Shown: one piece after another, positions 29,822 to 38,692 of the stretch
Layout: every line of letters starts with the position of its first letter
Numbering within the stretch: the stretch's first letter is position 1
DNA from: Ferruginibacter sp.
GTDB lineage: Bacteria; Bacteroidota; Bacteroidia; Chitinophagales; Chitinophagaceae
Direction: 5' to 3'
Assembly: GCA_025963635.1 (NCBI GenBank)
Contig: JAOQAK010000014.1
Coordinates: 1 to 64,000, forward strand
Length of the DNA stretch: 64,000 nucleotides
Notes under the pieces: model-generated
Database searches by the model: none
Told to the model about the DNA's origin: nothing
The model's input: only the letters and a program-made list of their open reading frames with translations
Translations under genes and position numbers: made by a program

Positions 29822-30360
29822 TTATCTTACCGGTTTGGTAACACTGAAACCGTTTTCTCCATGAAACCATTTGCCTGCCTGTCCAGTAAGCCATAGGTAA
29901 TAGTCGGAGGCAAGATCATTTTCAATTCCTACAAATTTTTTATTTCCGTGCAGCGGTAATTCACCTTCCCTAACACATTTATAAATTGCAGTGCCTTCAT
30001 CAATCTCATCAAACATGGCTACATACAGCGATGGTGCTCCGGATAATTTTGCTCCTGCTACCTGCTTCCATAAAAAATCTCCTTTGTCCCGGGGTATTGA
30101 ATTATACAGTGTGGGATCATTCTTTAAATTGCCCCAACTAAAGCCCGGGAACACAAGTGGTACATAATCAACTTTATTCGCTTTACTCCATAGGATATCA
30201 GCAGCCAGCTCACCACCTGCCACATTATTGTAACTGGCAGAACCGTATCTTCCCCGGCCCACGGCATTATTATGTCGCATTTTTTTATAAGCGTATGAAG
30301 TGCAGTGGAATTTTCCGTATCATTTTTTAAAGTTCTCCAGGCTATCAAAACATCTTTCAC
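29822..30360 (-). pseudogene. C-terminal remnant of a GH71/99-like glycosidase
   Basis: The minus strand encodes the last about 150 residues of a glycoside hydrolase 71/99-like protein: VDYVPLVFPGFSWGNL, DFLWKQVAGAK, LYVAMFDEIDEGTAIYK and DYYLWLTGQAGKWFHG. A second frame (30260-30360) supplies the sequence just upstream (LIKKCDIIMPW), so a frameshift lies near 30258-30262. Everything before it, more than half of the usual length, is missing; the break falls about 20 bp from the start of the next gene. The remnant is not functional. Confidence 0.82.
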
Positions 30361-30381
30361 TGACTTTTAAATTTTAAATCT

Positions 30382-30744
30382 ATGAAAAAGAACTTTTTAA
30401 TGCTTCTTATAACAATTGTAATTGGAGGCTTTTCAGCACACGCTTTTACGCAGGATAGCCTGCCGAAATCCAGCATCCACCGTATACCTAAGTGGATTTC
30501 GGCAAATGGTTACTGGGTGTTGGAAAACAATATACATACGCCAAAGTACAATATTCTTTATTTCTATAACAACGATAATGTACTTGTGTACAAAGAAATA
30601 ACTGATGGTGTTATATTAAAACTCAACAAGAGAAAAATGAAAAAACGGCTAAAAAAGCTAGTGGATCAAACTGTCATCTCTTTTGTCAAAAACCAAAAAG
30701 CAGGAGAAAATGAAATGCTTGTAATGAATATGATAAGGAAATAG
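30382..30744 (+). CDS. Small secreted protein, function unknown
   Basis: A 120-residue protein with a clear signal peptide (LLITIVIGGFSAHAFTQ). The mature part has GYWVLENNIHTPKYNILYFY followed by a very basic stretch (KLNKRKMKKRLKKL). The pattern WV.E.N.HTPK...YFYN is familiar from small Chitinophagaceae exported proteins without assigned function. It starts 22 bp from the truncated glycosidase remnant, so its original promoter may have been replaced by the rearrangement. Confidence 0.75.
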   Translation: MKKNFLMLLITIVIGGFSAHAFTQDSLPKSSIHRIPKWISANGYWVLENNIHTPKYNILYFYNNDNVLVYKEITDGVILKLNKRKMKKRLKKLVDQTVISFVKNQKAGENEMLVMNMIRK

Positions 30745-31015
30745 CATCCCTTATATTTAATATTACCTCGACCTTCACCGCAGAGGAGCTCTTAGTATTA
30801 TTGATTTTAATAAATGGGGGCTGTTAACAGGAAAAATAAGCCAAAGGCCTTTCTCAACAAGCAATTCGCTGCCATGTGTTTTACAAAGATACATCCCGGC
30901 TGATTTAAGCACCCACATCAACATTCCTGCACAATATCCAACTGCGAAATCACCCCGTTATATCACCAGCCAACTAATAAATTAATACAACCACAAATCT
31001 CTCAAATACGCCAAC

Positions 31016-32752
31016 ATGAATAAAAAGATCTTTTTACTGGCAGCAATTATTTTATTATTAGTAACAATAAGTTATGAACAGGTAGGAATTGGTACCGCCA
31101 CACCGCATCCTTCCTCAAAATTAGATATTACTTCCACTAAGTCGGGGCTTTTAATACCCAGGATGACAACAGCCCAACGCATCATCATCCCTTCACCAGC
31201 TACGGGGCTGCAGGTGTTTGATACAGATACCAAAAGTTTCTGGTTTTGGGACGGAATTGGGTGGATGCAAATTTCTACAGGATCTACCACAAGTTTTTGG
31301 GCACTGAACGGATCGGATATTTTTAACAATAACGGCGGCAACGTCGGCATCGGAACCACCACACCAGCTAACAAGTTTACTGTACAAACTCAAACGAATC
31401 AATTTGGCCTTACGCACACAGATGGAGCTGTTACAATCGCCAGCTATATTGGTGTTTTCCAGGGTGTATTGGGAGGGTGGCTTGGAACTAGGAGCAATCA
31501 CCCCCTGTATTTTTTTACAAACAACAGTGCACAGCAAATGACCCTGTTGCCAAATGGAAATGTTGGAATTGGCACGATCAACCCTACAAATAAGTTGCAG
31601 ATCAATGGCGCCACGCCCGGCTTTACTGATTTTGATTTTGCAATTGGCCGCAATACTCAGTCAATGGCAATTTACCAGGGTCCAAACTTCACCAACCTGG
31701 TATCAACCGCAAATATCTCGGTGAATCCCAAAAATGGAACCGGATGTTTTGGGATCAATGCCGGAAACCCGGCTAATAAGTTACAAATTGGTTCGCTGGG
31801 CGCAAACATATTTAATGGCAATGATTTGGCTATTGGCAATGGAACGGCTGCAATGGTTATTTACCAGAGCGATGCATCCACTTTACTGGCATCCACAACA
31901 GACATTATCTTAAGGCCCCGCAATAACGGGCAGGGAAGGGTAGGTATCAATACTACTACGCCACGGGCGCCATTAGATGTTACGGACAATGTAACTATTC
32001 CAACAGCATCAAGGCCTTATTATTCCTATCATACTTACATTTCTTATCAGGACGGCATTGGTTGGTGTTATAATAATTGTTCAGCCATCGTTTCCATTTA
32101 TGCATCCAATGCTGTTTTAGCTAATGAATTTGATGCTTATTCAGATGCCCGTATTAAGATTGTTACCGGCGTAAGCAATTCAGCAAAAGACCTGGAAATC
32201 ATTGACGCAATAAAAATTACGGATTACATAATGAAGGATCGGGTTAAGTACAGCAATAAACCTTTCAAAAAAGTAATAGCACAGGAAGTAGAAAAGGTAT
32301 ATCCGCAGGTAGTTTCAAAACACACCGATTTTGTTCCGAATGTTTACCAGGTAAGCAGTAAAATTGAGAAAACAAACGATGGTTACCTTTTAACGTTTGC
32401 AGGTAAACACAACATCAGTAAGGGAGCTAAAAAGCTTCGGATATTGATGTCTGAAACAGAAGGTATGCAGAGTTATGATATCGTTTCAGTGCCTTCTGAT
32501 AACAAAGTAATCATAAACGCCCCTTCTGTAACATCAGTCAAAGCATTTGTATATGGAGAAGAGGTGGATGATTTCCGCACTGTAGATTATGAAGGCCTCA
32601 CTACGCTTAATATTTCCGCCACGCAGGAATTAAGCAGACTTATCAAAATGCTCCAAAAGCAAATAGAAGAACAGAATAAGCAGATTTACTTGTTGACGGA
32701 AATTGTCTATTTAATGCAATCTGCGCCCCTGCCTGGCATTGCAGGCAGGTAA
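31016..32752 (+). CDS. Secreted fibre-like protein with C-terminal S74 intramolecular chaperone domain
   Basis: A 578-residue protein with a signal peptide and three to four repeats of NVGIGTTTPANKF type (near residues 25, 105, 185 and 300). These beta-helical units are common in Bacteroidota cell-surface proteins and phage fibres. Residues about 370-440 form a peptidase S74/endosialidase-chaperone domain: YSDARIK gives the conserved Ser376 and Lys381, and KKVIAQEVEKVYPQVV is its typical second block. The tail ends in a coiled coil (LSRLIKMLQKQIEEQNKQIY) that fits trimer formation. It would trimerise and cleave itself before Ser376. Ligand and role are unknown; no other phage structural gene is adjacent. 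Confidence 0.88.
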   Translation: MNKKIFLLAAIILLLVTISYEQVGIGTATPHPSSKLDITSTKSGLLIPRMTTAQRIIIPSPATGLQVFDTDTKSFWFWDGIGWMQISTGSTTSFWALNGSDIFNNNGGNVGIGTTTPANKFTVQTQTNQFGLTHTDGAVTIASYIGVFQGVLGGWLGTRSNHPLYFFTNNSAQQMTLLPNGNVGIGTINPTNKLQINGATPGFTDFDFAIGRNTQSMAIYQGPNFTNLVSTANISVNPKNGTGCFGINAGNPANKLQIGSLGANIFNGNDLAIGNGTAAMVIYQSDASTLLASTTDIILRPRNNGQGRVGINTTTPRAPLDVTDNVTIPTASRPYYSYHTYISYQDGIGWCYNNCSAIVSIYASNAVLANEFDAYSDARIKIVTGVSNSAKDLEIIDAIKITDYIMKDRVKYSNKPFKKVIAQEVEKVYPQVVSKHTDFVPNVYQVSSKIEKTNDGYLLTFAGKHNISKGAKKLRILMSETEGMQSYDIVSVPSDNKVIINAPSVTSVKAFVYGEEVDDFRTVDYEGLTTLNISATQELSRLIKMLQKQIEEQNKQIYLLTEIVYLMQSAPLPGIAGR

Positions 32753-32992
32753 ACTGCCCACTACTATCAATCATCTACGTTATACACCTGTAAATAAACG
32801 TATAAGGCAAAATCTTCCCAATCCTTACATACCACTGGGTATAATTTTCGGTAGCCCGGTCCGGAGCTTATTAACAAAGTAGTTGCGCGAGCAGCAAATT
32901 ATCCGTCGCAAGAAAAAAGTGGTAATTCCGGATGCAAATAGTATGAAAGCGAAGTAATGCAATAAGCTAATCACATTTTAAAAATAAACACA

Positions 32993-33433
32993 ATGAAAAA
33001 GATTATCATTCCTTTAGTACTTCTCTTTACTTTTTTTTTCGCTGAAGCCCAGGACGAACAAATTAAAACAGAAATCAACAAACTTGAACAAGAAGGCATA
33101 CAGGCAATACTACAGAAAGACTCGGCTACTTTACGGAAACTATGGTCGCCAACCTTTATGGTAAACGCTCCTAACAATAAGGTTGTACGAGGTGGACAGG
33201 TTGCCATGGTGATGGATGGAAGAATAAGTTATACTTCCTACATAGGTGAAATGGAGCAATTGCTTGTGAATGGCGACATTGTGATAACGATGGGACATGA
33301 AACAGTTGTACCGGTAATTGGAAACCCGAAAGGCGGGCAAACTATTGAGCGGCGGTATACCCATGTGTGGGAAAGAAAAAATGGTAGTTGGCTTTTAATG
33401 GCCAGGCACGCCAGCGAAACATGTAGCCAATAA
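32993..33433 (+). CDS. Secreted NTF2-like (SnoaL/DUF4440) protein
   Basis: A 146-residue protein with a signal peptide (LVLLFTFFFAEAQ) and an NTF2-like cone fold. Seen are a helix with LEQEGIQAILQKDSATLRKL, then WSPTFMVNAPNN, VTMGHETVV-type strands (DIVITMGHETVVPV), and RRYTHVWERKNGSWLLMARH. This arrangement is typical of nuclear-transport-factor-2-family proteins of the DUF4440 group. Substrate or partner unknown; it stands alone. Confidence 0.85.
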   Translation: MKKIIIPLVLLFTFFFAEAQDEQIKTEINKLEQEGIQAILQKDSATLRKLWSPTFMVNAPNNKVVRGGQVAMVMDGRISYTSYIGEMEQLLVNGDIVITMGHETVVPVIGNPKGGQTIERRYTHVWERKNGSWLLMARHASETCSQ

Positions 33434-34527
33434 GCTGTCACCGCAGATGATTTACAGTTCCTAAACCAAATTGCATTTTCAAAAATGTTAATTCGGATAG
33501 GTTGTAAAAGTTTCTGATCGTTATCTACCTTTTATGCCAGCAAGACAGTTTTAAGATTTAATATTCCAATTGCCAAAAGGCAATCCTCAGTGCAGCTTTG
33601 CTAAGTTCATCATTCTCTGTGTTCGTTCTCGCAAAATTCTAGATTCAACTCCTTGCTCATTCTAAGATGAACTCTTAGCGTCTAAGCGCATTAACTCAAT
33701 TCGGGAAAAAACCGATATGTAACGTTCCGGAAAGCGCAAGAATAAGGTCTCTCTCCATCAGTCGTCGATAAAAAAAGTGCGCCAAACCAATGCAGCAGCA
33801 ACAATGTTCTTGTTAAAAACTTTTAGGGCTTTGTTGCAGCTGCATTTGCCGGAGGTGCTCCGCTGCGCTACGCAGTTTGTCACACTTTTTCCTCCTCCTT
33901 CCTGCGTTCGGGCAGCTCCTGTGTCCTGCATGCAACTTCGTTCATTTCGTCCTCCGTTCCGCTCCATTATACCCGTTCGTAGCTAAACATTTGCTTCAAC
34001 GCATGGCATGCCGAGCCGATCACACATTACCACGCTGTCGGCAATGCACCTACGTTTTCGCAAAGCCAACACTGTGTCAAACCCTGGAATAGGTTGACTA
34101 AAAATTAAACATTTTTAGTCAACCTATTTCAGTACGAGACATGTCCATCGCTCCCTGCGGTCGCTTTACTGTCCACCCCAGCCTGTGGCACTCGCCGGCA
34201 ATTCCGTCGTACCTCCTCCATTGCCTTGACGGCAAGCAGTGTGGCTTCAGTGTGGGCAAGTGTGCCACACGGCTATGCTTCTTTTGGCCGCAGGCGCTAT
34301 TGCCTTGTGCTATGTTGGTGTATATCTGCTAATTGTAGATTGGCGTATTCTCCAATTAAAAACAAAAAAATAAATGGCCTGATTTTCAATTTACGATATT
34401 TAGTATATTAAGTATATATCCGTGTTTGTGTAATGCTATGAGCGATTCTGCTAACTTACAGGGACGACAAACAGCCGCAACTTTATTTCGTAACTTCACA
34501 ACTTAAACTAACTACGTAACTACGAAA
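33434..34527. other. 1.1-kb non-coding stretch upstream of the TonB receptor
   Basis: No convincing gene. Short open frames on the plus strand (for example about 33777-34092 and 34141-34332) are rich in Cys, Pro, Ser and His in a way typical of non-coding GC-richer DNA, and match no family I know. Composition changes sharply: GC-richer islands (33780-34080 and 34140-34320) sit between AT-rich ends. A long hairpin lies at 34088-34128. Confidence 0.6.
34088..34128. repeat. 17-bp perfect inverted repeat with 7-base loop
   Basis: AATAGGTTGACTAAAAA (34088-34104) and its reverse complement (34112-34128) surround TTAAACA. It could be a terminator-like hairpin or two abutting inverted ends of a mobile element. 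No gene ends immediately before it. Confidence 0.7.
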
Positions 34528-36696
34528 ATGCAAAAAATACTTTCTTTACTTTTCATTATCACTTTTTCAACAAATGTTTTTGCCCAAAATACTTTCAAAG
34601 CTATTATCAAAAATGAAAAGACTAACGAACTTCTAATTGGCGTTTCTGTACTTTTAAAAGGAACTCAAAACGGTACGACTTCTGACGACAAAGGATTTGC
34701 CGAACTCAAAAATATTCCAAATGGAAAGCAAACAATTATCATAAAATCTGTTGGGTTTGAAGAGAATGAAAAGACTATTTTATTTCCTCAAAGTGACACT
34801 ATCGCAATATTTTTAGAACCTTCATCGGAAGAATTGGAAGAAGTAAAAATAGTTTCTTCCACAAGAAGCAGTCGAAATATAAAAGACATTCCTACCCGAA
34901 TTGAAGGAATTCCATTAGCAGACCTGGAAGAAAAATCTGTAATGCAACCAGGAAATATTAAAATGTTAGTATCTGAAATTGCAGGAGTCCAAACACAACA
35001 AACATCGCAGGTTTCGGGAAGTGCAAGCATACGCATACAAGGATTGGACGGAAAGTATACGCAGCTTCTGCAAGATGGATTTCCTTTGTATTCAGGCTTT
35101 GCAAGTGGTTTGAGTGTTTTGCAAATTCCTCCCTTGAATTTTAAAAGAGTTGAAGTTATCAAAGGTTCTACATCCACCCTGTACGGTGGTGGAGCAATTG
35201 CAGGCCTTATAGACCTTATCACAAAAGAACCAACAGATCAAAGAGAAATTTCATTTTTAGCGAACACGAATCAAACCAAGGCTTTGGATTTAAGTGGCTT
35301 TTATTCTGAACGATATAAAAAAACGGGACTTACAATTTACGCATCAGGCAATTTTCAAAAATCCTACGACAACAATAATGACGGGTTTTCAGACATTCCA
35401 AAGTATAGCCGTTATTCCATTAGTCCTAAATTTTTTTATTATCCAAGCGATAATACGACTTTTAGTTTTGGCATTAACGCGGGATTTGAAAAGCGGAAAG
35501 GTGGCGACTTGCAAGTAATAAAAAATAAAGCCGACGCTATTCATTCTTTTTTCGAAACCAATAATACGAACAGATATTCAACCCAGGCAAAGTTTGAAAA
35601 GACATTTGCAAATAAAAATATATTGACAATCAAAAATAGCATTGGATATTTTAACAGGACAATTGAGCGACCAACTTACAATTTTGAAGGGCAAAATGTG
35701 GCAACTTTTAGCGAAGCCAATTATCTCATTCCCAAAGAAAAATCAGAATGGAATTTAGGGGCAAATTTTATTTCCGACAATTTCAAACAAGTCAATACCG
35801 TTGCCAGCAGGTTAGATTATTTCAGCTCTGCTTTTGGTATATTTGCTCAAAACAATTTAAGGGTTTCCAAAAAATTTATTGTTGAAAGTGGTTTGCGTTT
35901 TGACTTAACAAATAGTAATACTCTTTTTGTATTGCCCCGATTATCATTGTTATACAAAATGACTGACAAACTAACTTCGAGAATTGGCGGTGGTTTGGGC
36001 TACAAAACACCTACGATTTTTTCGGAAGACGCAGAAGAAAAAGCCTTTCAAAACATCAATCCGCTTGACCTTTTAAAAGTTAGTCCCGAAAAATCGTATG
36101 GCTTAAATGCTGACATTACTTACAAAACAATCATTGTTGAGGACATCAATTTTTCAATCAATCAACTATTTTTTTACACAAGAATTAATAATCCGTTGGT
36201 GCTAAATGCGGTTACAGGAACAAACAATTTTTCTTTTGAAAATGCTAATGGAAATATTGAAGCCAAAGGTTTCGAAACGACTATCAAATTTCGGCTTGAA
36301 GATATTTCTTACTTTATTGGCTATACTTATACAGATGTAAACAGAAATTGCAATAATGTTTCTTCTGTCAATCCTTTAACGGCAAAACATCATCTCAACA
36401 TTGACATTATGTATGAGTTGAATGAAAAATTACGAATAGGTTATGAACTCTTTTATGTAGGACAACAATATTTAAGCGACAATGAAAAAGTGCGTGATTA
36501 TTGGGTTGCCGGCGTTTCAACTGAATATAAATTTAAACATTTTAGTTTATTTTTGAATCTTGAAAACTTTCTGGACACCCGACAATCTAAGTGGGAAAGT
36601 ATGTATTCGGGAACAATTCAAAATCCACAATTCAGAGAAGTTTATACACCGGCAGATGGATTTATTTTTAATGGCGGCTTTAAAATTAGACTGTAA
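34528..36696 (+). CDS. TonB-dependent outer-membrane receptor
   Basis: A 722-residue receptor with signal peptide (MQKILSLLFIITFSTNVFAQ) and a carboxypeptidase-like domain (about 22-100, NELLIGVSVLLKGTQNG). A plug domain follows (about 110-235, SASIRIQGLDGKYTQLLQDG, VEVIKGSTSTLYGGGAIAGL), then a barrel ending in FNGGFKIRL. It is shorter than SusC proteins and has no SusD partner, which points to an iron-complex or cofactor receptor, but the ligand cannot be read. Codon use and AT content differ visibly from the genes around it (many AAA, TTT and ATT codons). It is enclosed by long gene-free DNA, which suggests acquisition from another Bacteroidota lineage. Confidence 0.92.
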   Translation: MQKILSLLFIITFSTNVFAQNTFKAIIKNEKTNELLIGVSVLLKGTQNGTTSDDKGFAELKNIPNGKQTIIIKSVGFEENEKTILFPQSDTIAIFLEPSSEELEEVKIVSSTRSSRNIKDIPTRIEGIPLADLEEKSVMQPGNIKMLVSEIAGVQTQQTSQVSGSASIRIQGLDGKYTQLLQDGFPLYSGFASGLSVLQIPPLNFKRVEVIKGSTSTLYGGGAIAGLIDLITKEPTDQREISFLANTNQTKALDLSGFYSERYKKTGLTIYASGNFQKSYDNNNDGFSDIPKYSRYSISPKFFYYPSDNTTFSFGINAGFEKRKGGDLQVIKNKADAIHSFFETNNTNRYSTQAKFEKTFANKNILTIKNSIGYFNRTIERPTYNFEGQNVATFSEANYLIPKEKSEWNLGANFISDNFKQVNTVASRLDYFSSAFGIFAQNNLRVSKKFIVESGLRFDLTNSNTLFVLPRLSLLYKMTDKLTSRIGGGLGYKTPTIFSEDAEEKAFQNINPLDLLKVSPEKSYGLNADITYKTIIVEDINFSINQLFFYTRINNPLVLNAVTGTNNFSFENANGNIEAKGFETTIKFRLEDISYFIGYTYTDVNRNCNNVSSVNPLTAKHHLNIDIMYELNEKLRIGYELFYVGQQYLSDNEKVRDYWVAGVSTEYKFKHFSLFLNLENFLDTRQSKWESMYSGTIQNPQFREVYTPADGFIFNGGFKIRL

Positions 36697-37202
36697 CGGA
36701 CGACACGAAAAAGTACTACAGACAACAATGCATTCTTTTTGACTTGCTTCCAGAGCCGTGCGTTACTAAATGAACACGATTATTGAATCACCCGTTTACT
36801 GTTTCCCATAGGCGGCAGGCTCCCATCCAGTGTCTATTTGTTGCCGCTGTTCCATCCGCTATCCCATCGGACTGTAAGCAACATATCATACTGCTATAAA
36901 GTCATCGGATAATTGCTTTTATAACATACTTTACCAACTTTCATAATCTCCATTTAGGCCAGCGAAAGGCAAGTTATGCCCAATCTAGTCGGCAAGGTCT
37001 TCGCTCCGTTTCACTTCGATCGCCTCCGGTTTTTACAAAAAGATCTCCACCTTTCGCTTCGCCCTTGCTTCGCAAATTCGGCTCGCTCCAGGTAGTATTT
37101 GTTTTGTCAAAAAACCTTGCCTTCCCACGCTGCATTTGGGTTGCCTATCGCTGGCCAAATGTGGCGCTTGCCACAAATGTAAAAACCAGCGGTATACAAC
37201 TT
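36697..37202. other. Gene-free stretch between TonB receptor and DUF6943 gene
   Basis: About 500 bp without a recognisable gene. It contains an inverted pair GGCAAGGT (36991-36998) and ACCTTGCC (37114-37121) enclosing 115 bp rich in CTTCGC-type repeats. A related arrangement occurs at 53400-53537 in the conjugative-element remnant. Confidence 0.55.
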
Positions 37203-37643
37203 ATGATGCCGCTTTCTATCCGTTGCTATCATCCTTCACAGCAATTATTCCCGGATATTCAATTCTTTATTTTATCAAAAGGCAACAACGCCGGTAAGCC
37301 ATGTTCTCAGCCTTGGGTAAATTCTTTTGTTGCCACTGCAAACAATAAAGAAATGAGAGATTTTTATTACTGGCTCACCTATGGTTTACACAAGGCACAG
37401 GCTTTTAAATTTGTTCGCCGGGGCTCTGTTATTCCTTTCGTAAATATTGGCGAAACAAGGGATATCATCCAGCCTGCAGCCAATATCATTTACCCTCATT
37501 GGCAGCAATTCAAAATTATACTGCAGTAGCTGGAATTATTGGAGCAGCGCAAAAATAACCTGGCGCAAATTCTAAAATCAACCGCTACTGTTCAGGAGTT
37601 TTTGATCCGCAATTACTTCATTCAAAACGGCATTAAATCCTAA
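37203..37643 (+). pseudogene. DUF6943-type protein gene with in-frame amber codon
   Basis: From ATG 37203 the frame gives QFFILSKGNNAGKP, NSFVATANNKEMRDFYYWLT, FVRRGSVIPFVNIGETRDII and PAANIIYPHW. This resembles the DUF6943 family, found on Bacteroidota mobile elements and of unknown function. At 37527 the frame meets TAG, then continues open for 37 more codons (LELLEQRKNNLAQILKST.. to ..FIQNGIKS) before TAA at 37641. The extension looks like a natural C-terminal helix, so the intact protein was probably about 146 residues. The amber codon makes a nonsense mutant, unless it is read through. Confidence 0.65.
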
Positions 37644-38009
37644 TGCCGTAAATACTGGCAAGTGCGGTAATGAATAGCGTGTACTATGATATATGAAAGG
37701 TGACAGTTGAGTCCTGATCAGGGCCGTATATGTGTAAGTCGCGAAATAAGCGAGGACTAACGGTATGGATTCGCAGGGAAAACTCGCTTAAAGGCAAACA
37801 GGAATGCCTAACCATAATAACCGCTTTTGCCTAAGTGTTTTTTAGTAGGTAAAGATAACTACGGCGGGCAAACGCTCAGGGCCTGACGAAAAAAAACAAA
37901 AAGATTCCGGCATAAACACAGCCCCAACACACAGCCCATTCATTTATTCCGTTTCCTTTTGGTTTTTTATCCGCCTTCGTTGGTGAGACGCTTCTAAAAA
38001 TTCCACATT
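37644..38009. ncRNA. Possible structured RNA or untranslated region
   Basis: A 366-bp stretch without an ORF but with several short hairpins in a row. These are CCTGATCAGG (37713-37722, palindrome), AGTCC/GGACT (37710-37714 with 37754-37758) enclosing TCGC-GAAATAA-GCGA (37739-37753), and AGGC/GCCT near 37792-37809. It does not match tmRNA, RNase P, 6S or a riboswitch known to me. It may simply be the leader of the short ORF at 38010. Confidence 0.25.
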
Positions 38010-38243
38010 ATGCAAAAGCAGCTTCGTATCATCACCCGTCGGCATCTATCAGTATGCCCGTTTAGCAACAGCACTTTTCCGGTGCCGCCGGTTCAGTCTT
38101 CATTTTTTAGCCGGCATTTTCGCAGACGCCAGGGTTATTATCATCCATTACCTGGTACAGCAGTCTACCACGTTAAATCTCGCGGCTGGTATATCTGGTG
38201 CTTCCCATCAGGCCGCAGGCAGTTTGCAGCATTGCCTTTTTAG
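38010..38243 (+). CDS. Hypothetical 77-residue basic protein
   Basis: A short ORF (MQKQLRIITRRHLSVCPFSN and on) rich in Arg, Phe and Pro, with no family recognised. Support for its being real is positional: its stop is followed after 7 bp by a strong intrinsic terminator on the same strand. It shares the mobile-element setting of the DUF6943 gene. Confidence 0.35.
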   Translation: MQKQLRIITRRHLSVCPFSNSTFPVPPVQSSFFSRHFRRRQGYYHPLPGTAVYHVKSRGWYIWCFPSGRRQFAALPF

Positions 38244-38250
38244 GCATTCA

Positions 38251-38288
38251 ACAGGGTATGCCCTGCTTGAGGGCATACCCTGTTTTTC
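38251..38288 (+). terminator. Intrinsic terminator
   Basis: ACAGGGTATGCCCT (38251-38264) pairs perfectly with AGGGCATACCCTGT (38270-38283) across a 5-base loop and is followed by TTTTC. It terminates plus-strand transcription from the 37203-38243 region. Confidence 0.9.
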
Positions 38289-38313
38289 TATTGATCAGTG
38301 CTCGTTACAGGGC

Positions 38314-38340
38314 ACAAAAAAATGCCCCGGTTAACCGGGG
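38314..38340 (-). terminator. Intrinsic terminator for the minus-strand small genes
   Basis: The palindrome CCCCGGTTAACCGGGG (38325-38340) is followed on the minus strand by CATTTTTTTG, 39 bp after the stop of the small membrane-protein gene. Confidence 0.85.
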
Positions 38341-38378
38341 ACATGCCACATCCGAAAATCACCACAAAACCCGGACGA

Positions 38379-38564
38379 TCACTTTTTGAAATACCTCACC
38401 AGGGCCTTTAGCAGGATCGTTACCATAAAACTAACGGTTGCTCTCACCGCAGCAAGTATTCCTGTTTTAACAAGATCCTCACTGTTGATATTGGCAATAA
38501 TGGTTAACAAGGTTCCTGCTGCAGTGCCGGCTTTGGTGGTATTGTCCAAATAATGTTGTTCCAT
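38379..38564 (-). CDS. Small membrane protein, possibly holin-like
   Basis: A 61-residue protein from ATG 38564 (MEQHYLDNTTKAGTAAGTLL), with a hydrophobic segment LAAVRATVSFMVTILLKALV and a basic end (RYFKK). An upstream in-frame ATG (38657) would add 31 polar residues but looks less natural. Size, one or two helices and a charged tail recall small holin-like proteins, but no motif proves this. A perfect intrinsic terminator follows it. It is probably cotranscribed with the gene at 38693-38995. Confidence 0.55.
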   Translation of the reverse strand: MEQHYLDNTTKAGTAAGTLLTIIANINSEDLVKTGILAAVRATVSFMVTILLKALVRYFKK

Positions 38565-38692
38565 TGTTGTTGCCCTTCTTACAGGATTTTGGATTAAGTA
38601 AAGCTGGATTTTGATTTGAAACTTAGAAGCCGCTACTGACTTGTTGGTAGTATTCATAAGCGTATTGAAACATGGGTGGCACCAGGTGAAAA

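Noticed and set aside
33777..34332. Several 60-70-codon plus-strand ORFs in the non-coding stretch
   Set aside because: They overlap each other in different frames, are odd in composition and match no family. Treated as non-coding.
33434..34527. Cobalamin or other riboswitch ahead of the TonB receptor
   Set aside because: None of the conserved cobalamin or TPP box sequences could be found by eye, and the receptor's ligand is unknown.
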